Below are positions 45,292-55,895 of a stretch of DNA of 64,000 nt, in pieces. The notes beneath the pieces were generated by a model that saw nothing but the letters and a program-made list of their open reading frames with translations, ran no database searches and had not been told where the DNA came from. How positions within the stretch are numbered: position 1 is the first letter of the stretch; every line of letters starts with the position of its first letter. The translations under genes were made by a program, and so were the position numbers. Source of the DNA: Hedera helix (Eukaryota > Streptophyta > Magnoliopsida > Apiales > Araliaceae); the NCBI GenBank assembly GCA_947179155.2, contig OX359286.1, positions 11,008,024-11,072,023 on the forward strand. The letters are read 5' to 3'.

Positions 45292-45300
45292 ACTTACTTG
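45292..45300 (-). other. Putative splice donor in LTR B
   Basis: Minus strand CAAGTAAGT, with a perfect GTAAGT, about 130 bases downstream of the TATA box. Same in the 3' LTR at 37173-37181. Inferred only. Confidence 0.3.
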
Positions 45301-45428
45301 AAAAATTCCTGCACTCCTTTTGGCTTTCAAACACTCAAAATAACCTTACTATTCTCAGAGAAAACTCATAAAATTCTTATAGAAAATTTTTATGTTTTAG
45401 GTGTGATTTTTCTATTCAGCTGAGCAAG

Positions 45429-45437
45429 CTATTTATA
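45429..45437 (-). promoter_or_regulatory. TATA box, 5' LTR of element B
   Basis: TATAAATAG on the minus strand; likely promoter of element B. Confidence 0.6.
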
Positions 45438-45620
45438 GGAGAAAAGAAGTTACTATGCGGTAGGTGAGCAGCACGCCAGTGCTGAATTGCAGTAGCAGCC
45501 GTCTGGCTGCTTTTCTCCTTCTCACCAACCCACCCAGCAAGCAATTCTCACATTTCATTTTTCATGTGGGTCCCACAGAGGGCCCACATGTTTTTACTAT
45601 TCCAAATAGTAATTAAATAA

Positions 45621-45625
<5 letters not shown>

Positions 45626-45682
<57 letters not shown>
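45626..45682. repeat. (TA)n microsatellite, 5' LTR of element B
   Basis: About 28 TA units. Confidence 0.98.
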
Positions 45683-45684
<2 letters not shown>

Positions 45685-46400
45685 TTCCTACATGTCCTGC
45701 ATATAAAATAATGCTACGACAATAATTCAACAATAATTTAATAAACACGTGACAGATTATTATTAATTTAATAATATAAATTACTGTGTATTTGCTACTG
45801 TGACAATTATTAGATTCAATAATTTTAAACTACAGTGCACCAACAATTATTGACTCAATGATATGAAATACAGTGTAATGACAATTATTGAATCAATAAT
45901 GCAAAATACTGTGTAGCAACAATAATTGAATTGATAATATAAAATATTATGCAGTGACAATTATCGATGAAATGATGCGTAACCGTTATGGTGTCAATAA
46001 TATGAGACACTGTGCAATACCGTGTGCTACTGTAGAGTACCGTGTGCTACAGAAAATACCATAATTTACCGTATGCTACTATTCTTTTATCACCGGTATT
46101 TTAACAGTTAACACCGTTGACTATTTTTATTTAAAAAGGTTACTTCTGTCGTTTTCTATATCCGACAATTATTCCGTTGTGGGGTCCACAATTAATTTGT
46201 TATTTCGGCGCCGTCGTACGGCACGAATATTCCCCGACAAAACGAATATTCCCCGACAAAACGAATATTATCCGTCAAAATAAAATTTGCACATAACATC
46301 CTTAACTTTCAATTTCGTCAATTTAACCACTTACTGTTTCATGAAAAATATATATGAAGAAAAATTAAATTTTATATTTCATAAAATTCGGGGTCTTACA

Positions 46401-46534
46401 GTCCGTGTAAACAATTACCTTTGTCCCAATGAGATATGGACGGAACTTATCAAAAGCAAATACTACAGCTAACAACTCCTTCTCTGTGGTTGTATAATTC
46501 AGCTGAGCATCAGTCAAAGTCTTACTAGCATTGG
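46401..46534 (-). pseudogene. Athila RNase H fragment, other side of element B
   Basis: Minus strand SKTLTDAQLNYTTTEKEL, LLAVVFAFDKFRPYLIGT and VIVYTD, joined across element B to 34945. Starts with the TSD GTCCG. Cut at about 46531-46534, where the Tat-like sequence begins. Confidence 0.88.
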
Positions 46535-46877
46535 AGCGGCAAACTTCCACGATCCGATGCACCCAGAATCTATGGAACATCAAGGAATTGCAAAACGACT
46601 GTCTGAAGCACCTTCAGCTAATCAACAAAGTGATAGGTCCAAAAGCAATGGCTGTCAAGAACGATCTACAAGGACGAACCCCGAGAATGACAAGTCAAAC
46701 CAAAAGAAGTGGCTGGCAGAAGCGATTTACGAGGACGAATCCCAGGGAGGCCCCACAAACTAATCAGGTACGCTTTCCTTTTAAATTTCCTCAAGAATTA
46801 TTGCATTTTTAAGATATACAGTACGATGCGAGTCCAGTTAGGATAATACACAGCGATTCCGGAGACGAGACCCGGCA

Positions 46878-48560
46878 ATGACAAAATGACTCGTCAGTGA
46901 AAACCCCTGACCATCCAAAATGACCCGTCAGTGAAAACCCCTGACCCATTCAAAAACGACCAGTCAGGTACGATACCTGATCAAACCAAAAACGACCAGT
47001 CAGATACGATACCTGACCCAACCAAAAACGACCAGTCAGATACGATACCTGACCTAACCAAAAACGACCAGTCAGATACGATACCTGACCGAACCAAAAT
47101 GACCAGTCAGATACGATACCTGACCCAACCAAAAACGACCAGTCAGATACGATACCTGACCTAACCAAAAACGACCAGTCAGATACGATACCTGACCAAA
47201 CCAAAAACGACCAGTCAGATACGATACCTGACCAACCCAAAAACGACCAGTCAGATACGATACCTGACCAACCCAAAAGCGACCAGTCAGATACGATACC
47301 TGACCAATTCAAAACGACCAGTCAGATACGATACCTGACCAATTCAAAACGACCAGTCAGATACGATAACTGACCAATTCAAAAATTACCCGTTAGAAAC
47401 GATACCTGACCAACTCAAAAACGACCCGTCAGAGACGATACCTGACCAACCCAAAAGCGACCAGTCGCTGATCAACCCGAAAACGACCAGTCAGATACGA
47501 TACCTGACCAATTCAAAACGACCAGTCAGATACGATACCTGACCAATTCAAAACCGACCCGTCAGATACGAGACTTGACCAATTCAAAACCGACCCGTCA
47601 GATACGAGACCTGACCAATTCAAAACCGACCCGTCAGAGACGAGACCTGACCAATTCAAAACCGACCCGTCAGATACGATACCTGACCAACCCAAAAACG
47701 ACCCGTCAGATACGATACCTGACCAACCCAAAAACGACCAGTCAGATACGATACCTGACCAACCCAAAAACGACCAGTCAGATACGATACCTGACCAAAC
47801 CAAAAACGACCAGTCAGATACGATACCTGACCAACCCAAAAGCGACCAGTCAGATACGATACCTGACCAAACTAAAAACGACCAGTCAGATACAATACCT
47901 GACCAATTCAAAACGACCAGTCAGATACGATACCTGACCAACCCAAAAACGACCAGTCAGATACGATACCTGACCAACCCAAAAACGACCAGTCAGATAC
48001 GATACCTGACCAAGCCAAAAGCGACCAGTCGCTGATCAACCCGAAAACGACCAGTCAGATACGATACCTGACCAATTCAAAACGACCAGTCAGATACGAT
48101 ACCTGACCAATTCAAAACGACCAGTCAGATACGATACCTGACCAATTCAAAAATGACCAGTCAGATACGATACCTGACCAACCCAAAAACGACCAGTCAG
48201 ATACGATACCTGACCAACCCAAAAGCGACCAGTCGCTGATCAACCCGAAAACGACCAGTCAGATACGATACCTGACCAATTCAAAACGACCAGTCAGATA
48301 CGATACCTGACCAATTCAAAACGACCAGTCAGATACGATACCTGACCAATGCAAAACGACCAGTCAGATACGATACCTGACCAATTCAAAACGACCAGTC
48401 AGATACGATAACTGACCAATTCAAAAATTACCCGTTAGAAACGATACCTGACCAACTCAAAAACGACCCGTCAGAGACGATACCATACCAACTCAAAACG
48501 ACCGTCAGAGACGATACCTGACCGTTCCAAAAATGACCCGTAAAAAACGATGCCTGACCT
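46878..48560. repeat. 36-bp tandem array, first copy
   Basis: About 45 units of 35-36 bp: ACGACCAGTCAGATACGATA then CCTGACCAACCCAAAA, with variants CCAATTCAAA, CCAAACCAAA and ACCCGTCAGAGACG. Some units are shortened to CGACCAGTCGCTGATC, in higher-order order (46960-47460 pattern partly recurs at 47900-48250). No spacers. Confidence 0.95.
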
Positions 48561-48639
48561 TCATAAAAATGAAACGTCGGAGACGAGACCCGACCATTAC
48601 GAGATAACTTGTTAGAGACTAAGCCCAGCAATGACGATA

Positions 48640-48985
48640 CGACCCGTTGGCAAAAGATCCGACGATGATGATACGACCTGTTGGCAAAGGATCCGACGAT
48701 GACGATACGACCCGTTGGCAAAAGATCCGACGATGAGGATACGACCCGTTGGCAAAGGATCCGACGATGACGACACGACCCCTTGGCAAAGGATCCGACG
48801 ATGACGATACGACCCGTTGGCAGAAGATCCGACGATGACGATACGACCCGTTGGAAAAAGATCCGACGATGACGAGACGACCCGTTGGAGAAAGATTCGA
48901 CGATGACGATGACGAGACGACCCATTGGAGAAGGATTCGACGATGACAATGCGATGACCGTTGGAGAAAGATCCCACAATGACTA
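48640..48985. repeat. 34-bp tandem array, first copy
   Basis: About nine units GATCCGACGATGACGATACG + ACCCGTTGGCAAAA with small changes. Confidence 0.93.
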
Positions 48986-49300
48986 AAACAATGCGATGCG
49001 ATGCGATGTGCGAGGCAATGTGCGATGCGATATATAATTTGCGATACATCATATGAGAAGCAGTGCGATATGCGATTTCATATGCGATTTGATATGATAT
49101 GCGATTTGATACTTGGTATACGATATGCAATATGCGATAAGCAAGAGAAGTAGTTTTCTTTGACGAATATGCCATGCGAGTCCATTTGAGACAGTAACCG
49201 ATGATATTAATGTTGCATCATTAATATGTATACGTTGCATCATTGATATGTATGTTGCATCATTGATATGTATGTTGCATCATTAAAATATGTACTGTCA
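48986..49300. repeat. GCGAT-rich and 20-bp repeats, first copy
   Basis: 48986-49145: many GCGAT/ATATGCGATTT words. 49213-49296: GTTGCATCATTGATATGTAT, about four units of 20-22 bp. Confidence 0.85.
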
Positions 49301-49378
49301 TTTTCATGCATTGGGTGCCTACTTCTTTATCATGTTCATTTCATACTGCATTCCATAAACATGATAAAGAGGGGCAGC

Positions 49379-51498
49379 TGTAGACACCCAAATTTTGCAC
49401 TTCTCTACTAACCCTGGCAGGAGGGCAAAGTCGTCACTTGAGCCGGAATGCGAAAAGGAAGGTGAACCTCAAAACGAAGTCACCCCAACGATTTACGGTC
49501 AAAGCCGCCACAACGAACAACGAGCATCAGGTTACTTGAGGCAAGGCAAACAGTTGATCCAGAAGAACCTGATTTGAGCACAAAAGACGACTAACGGCCA
49601 CTACGCTTACGATGTTCGGGGGTCTCGCTCCCCGGTGAGCGAGCGGCTGCCCAGCTCGCCGGTGAGCTGGCGGGGGTGGAAAGGGGGCAGCGCCCCCTGG
49701 AAGCCAAGCACAGTTAGCAAATGCTATATCAAGTCGCAGCCCTCCGAACTAGCCTCCCAGAACAATATGGCACGTTTTCCAGGGATTTCCGGATTGCAAA
49801 ATACAAGCCTTCTAGCGAAAAAATGAAAGACCGACATCAGATGCGGAAATCGAGGAAAACACCGGAGCCAGCCGCAGCTGCACCTGCGGCTGGCCGCAGT
49901 TGCATCTGCGGCCAAGATCTGAAGTTGCTAAATCGCCATTTCCAGTTTCATTTTCGGCAGACGCGGGCGAAGAAAGAAAAAGAGAGAGAGAGAGGCTACG
50001 GGAGCGAGAGAAAAGAGAGAAAAAGAGAGAAAAAAATGAGATTTCTTCCTCTTTTATACAATCTTTGTATCCTATGTTGATTTTCAAGTGTTAAAGCGTC
50101 TATTGCATCGATTGGAATGTGAAAAAATCCGAGGTTCATTGCTTCGTTGTGTTTTATGTAGCAAATCTTGTAGATCTATTTTTATTTTTTGTTCTTATTG
50201 CATTTGTTGGGTGGATCTACTGTGGATCCGAAAATATTTGGTGCATTGCTATTTAAATAGTTTGAATTTGTGTATTTTGAGTTTAGATCCAATATAGTTA
50301 ACATATGTTGTAGATCTGTGGATTAGGGACGGTTAGGGAGGATTTATTACGGATAGAATCTCCTCCTAACCTCCCGATGATATCCTTTTAGTTTATTTTC
50401 TAGCTTTTACGTATGTAGCGATGGCGATGCATTTGTATTGTAAATATGTAATTTTTGGGCCTTAAAGCGATGTCGGATCGAAAATCGGGTTTAAGGCCCC
50501 GTGATAGTGAAATGTGCGATTGTGGGCGTTTGGGGTTATTTGGATGGCTCACATGCCCATGAATAACTCCAACGCCATTTTAATGCTTGGTTTTCCCTTT
50601 TGACGCGAGAAAATGATTTTGGAATGAAACGATAAAGATTTGCATAAAATCAATCAAATTAGGATATTAGATTCACGAGGTTTAAAAAATAAAGAGTTTT
50701 GGCGAAACTTTGATCCTTGTTTGACGAAAAGGCTATATTTTGTTTGAAATGTCATAAAAGATGTTTTCGAAAGATAAATAAACGTTTTCATTAAACTTTG
50801 TGCATAGGGTTAAAGAGTTCTAGAAGTTGTCTTCATTTCATTTATATTTACTGTTAGAGGGCAATGTATAGTCTCGATTCCTATTTGACAAAAGTTTAAA
50901 AACTATTGTTTTCTAAAACGACATCTAATAAAAAACCTTATCGTTTTCGAAATTAAAATCAATCTTTCTTATCAAAAGCGAAGCCTTGACACTTGGGTCA
51001 AAAGACGTCTAAACGCTTTCCCGACAAAACACATTTGCCATATAAAATCCAAGCAAATTTTATGCAAAATTCACCACAAACATTCATTTAGGCACACACG
51101 CACACACATGCGCACACACACATTTTAGGATTTAAAAGGATAGGAAAAACATCGAGATTGCGGTAACCGTGTTTCACGGAAGTCGGGGGGTGCCTAACAC
51201 CTTCCCCTCGCTTAAGCAAGCCCCCGAACTCTATGAATCTCGGTTTGCGGACCAATTAATTCGGAGTCACATATGAGCCAGCGATTACGAAAACAAAATT
51301 CGGATGAGTTGGTACATCCATTTCAAATATACCAACTGGCGACTCTGGTCAATTGGCTCATAAAGAAATCGATCTTTCAAAACCCGTCGACATTAGGCCG
51401 GCCCTTTTCAAAAAATCACATCTTAAATCCAAAGGCTAAAATTGGAAAAGGGCATTTTAATTATTAAAAAACGAAACGGCGAAATCCCGGCGTCGACA
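49379..51498 (+). mobile_element. Tat-like LTR, first copy
   Basis: TGTAGACACCCAAATTTTGC...GGCGTCGACA, 2120 bp. Contains a GC-rich part (49617-49710), palindromes GCCGCAGCTGCACCTGCGGC (49870-49889) and GGCCGCAGTTGCATCTGCGG, a GA-rich tract (49978-50036), (CA)n-like sequence (51093-51123) and, near the end, GGGGGGTGCCTAACACCTTC and a second CTGGCGACTCTG. Polypurine tract immediately before. No gene; the ORFs of 60-119 codons in it show no coding pattern. Confidence 0.92.
49865..49912. repeat. CGCAG...CTGCG palindromes in Tat-like LTR
   Basis: GCCGCAGCTGCACCTGCGGC followed by GGCCGCAGTTGCATCTGCGG; strong hairpin potential. Repeated in the second LTR at 60669-60716. Confidence 0.85.
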
Positions 51499-51500
51499 GC

Positions 51501-51518
51501 TGGCGACTCTGCTGGGGA
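51501..51518 (+). other. Primer binding site of Tat-like element
   Basis: TGGCGACTCTGCTGGGGA, two bases after the LTR end. This form is known from Tat/Ogre-type elements, where it is assigned to an Arg tRNA; the tRNA assignment is from memory. Confidence 0.8.
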
Positions 51519-52286
51519 CAGTAGAGGGCTTAAGCCGCATTTAAAATCTCGATATTTTCCTATCCTTTAAAAATCTAAAAAATGTGTGGTTGCGTTATTT
51601 GCATTTAAAATTACCTTTTTGTGCGTGTATGTGAATGGTGTGGTTGCGATTTCTTTTCAAAGCTTTACTTTATTAGCATCATATGCATACGGTGAGGAAC
51701 GATGAATGAATGTTGAATGTATGTTGAGCAGTTCCTCCTCCTGAGGCAAACCCGTCGGATGTGGATTACTGGACTCAAAGGGGTGCTCCCCGGCGAGGCT
51801 CAGGAAAAGCATCCACTCAGATCCAATCCAATTGAAAGATCGGATTTATTCCCTTCGAGTATGTTGCGAAGATCTGGGAACCTTCATGCCAAAAAGCCCG
51901 CGAGAGTAACTTAGGGTAGGTCAGCCTCAGATAAACCCAACGCGAGGGAAGTCTCTTCATACCCTTTTACGTTTTACGCACATGATATCATACTTTAGTC
52001 AAACATCTTGTGTATCCCGCTTTGTCAAAATAAAAATACTAACCTCTGTTTTACAGGGACAGCTGGGAGAGCATCATAATTGCACATTGACATACATTGG
52101 TTAAAATAAAGGAATACTAACAATGTTTTGTAGGAAAAGATTATAAAACTCAAAAACACAAAAATATTTGCTTTAGCATGCATCCACCAGTGTCATTTCC
52201 CGGAACTAAACTTGGCTTGTTTTATTCGCAGGATTGCTCCCCAAACTCGTCTTTGATCCAGAAAAGCCCGAAAGTCAGTAGTCGAA
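51519..52286 (+). other. Leader of Tat-like element
   Basis: 768 bp with no convincing gene; a 65-codon ORF at 51717 has no recognisable content. The last part, TTTTATTCGCAG (52221-52232), again looks like a splice acceptor, 54 bases before the gag ATG. Confidence 0.5.
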
Positions 52287-53863
52287 ATGGCCGAGACCCC
52301 TAATCCTAACCCGGCTCCTATATCCCGAGAGGAATTCGATGCTGTGAGAAATCAGATGACGGAATTGACCATGATGCTAAAAGAGCACTTCAAGTTGAAA
52401 TCGAAGTCACAAACCGAGGACCCACCGGAGCCATCCTCCCAAGGGAACGATATAACCCCAGAAACTTCGAAGGTTGAACCGCCGAAACAAATTATTGTCA
52501 TTCCAGAAGATGAAGTTGCCAATAGTGTCAGCAAGAAGATAAACCAGATGGAAGAAGCCATAAAAACTATGAAAGGGATCGGGTCATATGGCAGTGTCAA
52601 CTACTCCGACTTATGCATTTTCCCGGGAACCAAATACCCCGAGAAGTTCAAGATCACCGAATTTGAAAAGTATAATGGGTCGGGGGATCCTTACACGCAT
52701 TTGAAAGTCTATATCGGAGAACTTGGGGCCTATGCTGAGGACGAGTCATTGAGAATGCAGTTATTCCAGAAAAGCCTGACAGGGGAGGCTAGGACCTGGT
52801 ACGCGAGGCTGGATAATGCTAAAATTCATAATTGGGAGGAGCTGGCCCACACCTTTTTGACACAATATAGCTTCCAATCGCAAATGGCCCCTGATCGCTA
52901 CCAAATGACGAAGATAAAGAAGCAACCAATGAATCCTTCAGAGATTATACTCAACGGTGGAGAAGGATGGCGGCCCAAGTAAACCCACCCATGAACGAAA
53001 CGGAGATGGTGATAACCTTCATCGATATCCAAGAAGCCCCTTATTATGAAAGGGTGATGGCTGGAATAGGGAAGCCTTTTGCAGAGATGATTAAACATGG
53101 GGAAATGGCTGAAATGGGGTTAAAGTCGGGAAAGATCCGAGACTTCACCGCTCTTGAAGCTGTTGCTGAGCAAATCCAGAATGGAAACTATGGCAGTTCT
53201 TCCCATAGAACACAGAAGCAAAAAGAGGAGGAGGTATCCCTAGTCTTGAAAGGGCTGTCTGGGAAAGTAGAGAGTAGCCCTCCTGTTGGCATGCAAAGGA
53301 ATATACCCCATCGAGAGCCAACTTTCACCAATCAAAGATTTGAGGGGCGGAGGAGATTTGAAAATGCCCGAGATAGGGAATTCACTCCGTTGGGGGATCC
53401 ATTAGAGCAAATTTTGGCCGTGTTAATCACCCAAAAGAAGATTACGGAGCTGGCACCACCGACTGACCCAAAGGGGAAGAAGTACGACCCAAGCAAGAAA
53501 TGTGCCTATCATTCCGGGTCCCCGGGGCATGACACTCAGGAATGCTGGACGTTGAAACATAAGATACAGAACTTGATCGATAGGGGGGACATCGTAATTG
53601 AACGACCAGATGTCAACGCCAGCCATCTGCCGCAATGCGAAACAGATGAGGTAAGCATGATTGGGTCAGGAAATATCGGGGTGGACCCCAATCGCAAATA
53701 CATCCGAAAGGTCGAAGAATACCCCCCAATGAGCGAAACAAATGTCCTTGAATGGGAATGTTTGGGGGAGGTTAAGGTCATTAGGCAAGAATTGAAGTTG
53801 GTCAGGCATCAAATGAAGCAATTAGCAGACCTGGTGGTACACCAACATAATCTAACGAGGTAA
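52287..53863 (+). pseudogene. gag of Tat-like element, one frameshift
   Basis: Two frames (52287-52982 and 52967-53863) that together make a Tat-type gag. First: N-terminal helical/acidic region (REEFDAVRNQMTELTMMLKE), then the capsid part FKITEFEKYNGSGDPYTHLK, FQKSLTGEARTWYARLD and HNWEELAHTFLTQYSFQ. The frame shifts near 52925; the second frame contains SFRDYTQRWRRMAAQVNPPM and MVITFIDIQEAPYYERV, the conserved end of the capsid domain. The C-terminus has EFTPLGDPLEQILAVLI and the zinc-like CAYHSGSPGHDTQECWTLKHK. Ends at TAA 53863 without protease. Single-base indel; otherwise well kept, so it decayed recently. Confidence 0.88.
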
Positions 53864-53968
53864 CTCTTCACCCAATTACTGAGAGACCAGACGGAAGAAG
53901 ATGACAAACAAATCTCAAACCAGGATCCCTCCCAGGAAAACCAGCTGACTGAAGGAGATCAAAACAGA

Positions 53969-54400
53969 ATGAAAGGGCAGGGAAATGAAAATAATAAAGA
54001 TGCCAGACGACCCCACCAGTGGAGCCTTGATAACCGATCGGACAGAGGTGAACCCTCAAAAGGGAAAGATCGAGCAGCATTCCCAAGAGATCGAAAGTTC
54101 ACCCCTTTGAGCAAATCAAATGCAGAAATATTGCACCTTCTGATCAGCCGGGGAAAGATTACGGAGTTGCTGCCACAAACCGACCCCAAGTCTAAAAGAT
54201 ACGATCCTACACGAATATGCCTCTATCATTCCAACTCACCAGGGCATGATACTGAAGAGTGTTGGGCGTTGCGGCACAAGATCCAAAATCTTATCGAAAG
54301 AGGAGAGCTGAAAATGGTAAATGACCTTGAGATCACCGCAATGGGGAACCTGACCACCGACGAACGGATTGCCAAGCCTCAACGAACCATGAAATGGTAA
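53969..54400 (+). CDS. Second copy of the gag zinc-finger region, Tat-like element
   Basis: 143 codons, open. Residues about 45-120 repeat the end of gag: KFTPLSKSNAEILHLLISRG, ITELLPQTDPKSKRYDP and CLYHSNSPGHDTEECWALRH, against EFTPLGDPLEQILAVLI and CAYHSGSPGHDTQECWTLKH at 53375-53590. So the region from the proline-rich linker to the zinc finger is duplicated in tandem, about 70-75% alike by eye. The ATG is nominal. It could be the end of a longer gag after a stop at 53863, or a module from a second element copied in. No protease motif follows. Confidence 0.65.
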   Translation: MKGQGNENNKDARRPHQWSLDNRSDRGEPSKGKDRAAFPRDRKFTPLSKSNAEILHLLISRGKITELLPQTDPKSKRYDPTRICLYHSNSPGHDTEECWALRHKIQNLIERGELKMVNDLEITAMGNLTTDERIAKPQRTMKW

Positions 54401-55406
54401 ATTCCAAGGATACAATTGTGAGTCCCAAAAAAGGGGGTGTGGGGACGTTATCATCTACTTAATGTTATATCCTGTTTTATTTTCTGTGCATTATGATGTT
54501 ATGTTCTCTTGTAAAAAAAAAAAAAAAAGAAAAAAAAAATATAAAAAAAAAAAAAAAAATACAAAAAAAAAGAAAAAGAAAACCCATCTTGTGTATTATC
54601 AGGCCTGAACTACGAAAGACCTGATCTCCTCTTCCTATAGGAGTACGTAGGCAGCCACTTTGGCGCGGTCTAATCCTTGTAAAAATGTATATAACCCTTC
54701 GATAGTTTTGCAATTAACGATCAATGACTCAGATGACCTGTTCTCCTGTCAACCCATCGGAGTACACTTCCAACCTGATCAACGGCAAATGATTCTTGGG
54801 TTCCCAGCATCTCATCAGCCCACCTGTCAAAGACACCATGAAGCAATGACCTTGACAATAATCAGGACTGGGGCAATTTTGAAATCGATGACGACTCGAC
54901 ACTGGGGCAGTCATCAACCATCCATGGAAAGATAGTACACAAATCAACATCTATGGTACGATCTCGTGAGCGTACGACAACATCATCAGAGATGTACTAT
55001 CAATTGGTCTTTTCCATTCAGAGCTCTTTCAGAATACGATGACCCTCAGGTAAGATACAACTCGTTTCATCTCTTTATTTCTTTCCTGTCTCCATGTACA
55101 TATATTATAACTGTATATAGTCTAACTCTAACATTACTTTTGGAAAGAGAGAATTTTTATTTGACTTGTTAGGAATCGAATTAACTCTGACAAGCATTCG
55201 TGGAGCAGACTCATGAGTATGATTAGATAATTAAAACTGTTCAACAAAGACCTGATTTCGAAGTGTCGTTCGAAGCAGAATCCACCTCATAGGCAAGTCT
55301 GCACTTTGCGTTTGCGCCAACTTTCAGATGTGGGGTATAAAGCTATGACGATAATGATGACAGTTGATGCGGAGTCGAAAAGTAAATAAAAGTGAATCAG
55401 ATGCCT
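54401..55406 (+). other. Non-coding region of Tat-like element, part 1
   Basis: No pol. Contains an A-rich tract (54513-54583, interrupted poly-A), then TATAGGAGTACGTAGGCAGCC (54636-54656), a motif recurrent in Tat-type non-coding regions, and unassigned sequence. ORFs of 67-91 codons here are not supported. Confidence 0.55.
54513..54583 (+). repeat. A-rich tract
   Basis: About 70 bp of A runs broken by single G, T or C bases. Confidence 0.95.
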
Positions 55407-55895
55407 CGAATCGTGGCCTGAGTTATTCGAGTAATTAAGCCTGAGGGGTGTCTTCACACCTGGCGCCCTAAAGTCATCTGATTTGGGAGTCGCCGGTCCA
55501 ACACTCGTTACGTGGGTAACTCAGAGCCTAAGAAAACGAGCATTACAGCTGCAGAGACCTGAGCAGATTCGAATCGTGGCACGGGTTATTCGAGTAATTA
55601 AGCCTGAAGGGTGTCTCTACACCTGGTGCCCTAAAGTCGTCCGATTTGGGAGTCACCGGCCCAACGCTCGCTACATGGGTAACTCAAGCCTAAGAAAACG
55701 AATCTTGCACAGAGTCAGACGAGGAATGAATGCAGTAAAACCACCTAATTTGTATCGAAGCGTGGCCTTTGTTACTCGAGCAAGTAAACTCGAAGGGGTG
55801 TCTTTACACCTAATGCCCTAAAGCCGCATGGTTTGGGAGTCATTGGTCCAAAGCTCGTTAAAGGGGTAACTCTGAACAGCCTAAGAAAACGAGAC
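55407..55895 (+). repeat. Three tandem units of 163-186 bp
   Basis: Units start at 55407, 55570 and 55756 with CGAATCGTGGC/CGAAGCGTGGC. Each then has TTATTCGAGTAATTAAGCCT, GGGTGTCT.TACACCTGG, GCCCTAAAG, GATTTGGGAGTC, CGGTCCAAC.CTCG, TGGGTAACTC and CCTAAGAAAACGA. About 75-85% alike by eye. Confidence 0.85.

Larger units (their letters stand above)
34946..46400 (-). mobile_element. Complete Tekay-type chromovirus, element B
   Basis: An 11,455 bp element on the minus strand: 5' LTR 43065-46400 (3336 bp), primer site 43051-43062, gag 41768-42865, pol 38235-41891, polypurine tract 38240-38252, 3' LTR 34946-38239 (3294 bp), TSD GTCCG. The LTRs differ by about 14 substitutions by eye (about 0.4%), one 43 bp indel and microsatellite length, so it is young. 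Different family from element A: LTRs are unrelated in sequence and there is no pre-gag ORF (only 199 bp between LTR and gag). Confidence 0.95.
43065..46400 (-). mobile_element. 5' LTR of element B
   Basis: Same structure as the 3' LTR. From the start (46400): an extra 43 bp (46304-46346), 18-bp repeats (46224-46280), ~47-bp repeats (45730-46000), (TA)n (45626-45682), TATA box (45429-45437), candidate donor CAA/GTAAGT (45292-45300), and the repeat blocks at 43609-44985. No gene. Confidence 0.95.
46535..49378 (+). mobile_element. Tat-like element, 3' internal fragment (first copy)
   Basis: Nearly identical to 57303-60182. Contains the 36-bp array, the 34-bp array, the GCGAT-rich part and the 20-bp repeats, and ends in the polypurine tract AAAGAGGGGCAGC. 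Its left end is a sharp break with the Athila remnant (no LTR, no TSD). 36 bp shorter than the second copy, by one repeat unit. Sense ORFs here of 61-120 codons only read the repeats. Confidence 0.88.

Noticed and set aside
46931..47937. Sense and antisense ORFs of 77-132 codons with 12-residue repeats
   Set aside because: They only read the 36-bp array (36 = 3 x 12), are open on both strands and depend on unit length; no start or family support.
46878..48560. CRISPR-like regular direct repeats
   Set aside because: Units are contiguous without spacers and lie in a plant retrotransposon.
48428..49175. Antisense ORFs of 183 and 187 codons, also at 59232-59979
   Set aside because: They lie over the 34-bp array and GCGAT-rich repeats; composition follows the repeat, and both copies are the same because of the duplication.
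49635..50297. ORFs of 60-119 codons in the Tat-like LTR
   Set aside because: Lie over GC-rich palindromes and the GA tract on both strands; no coding signal.
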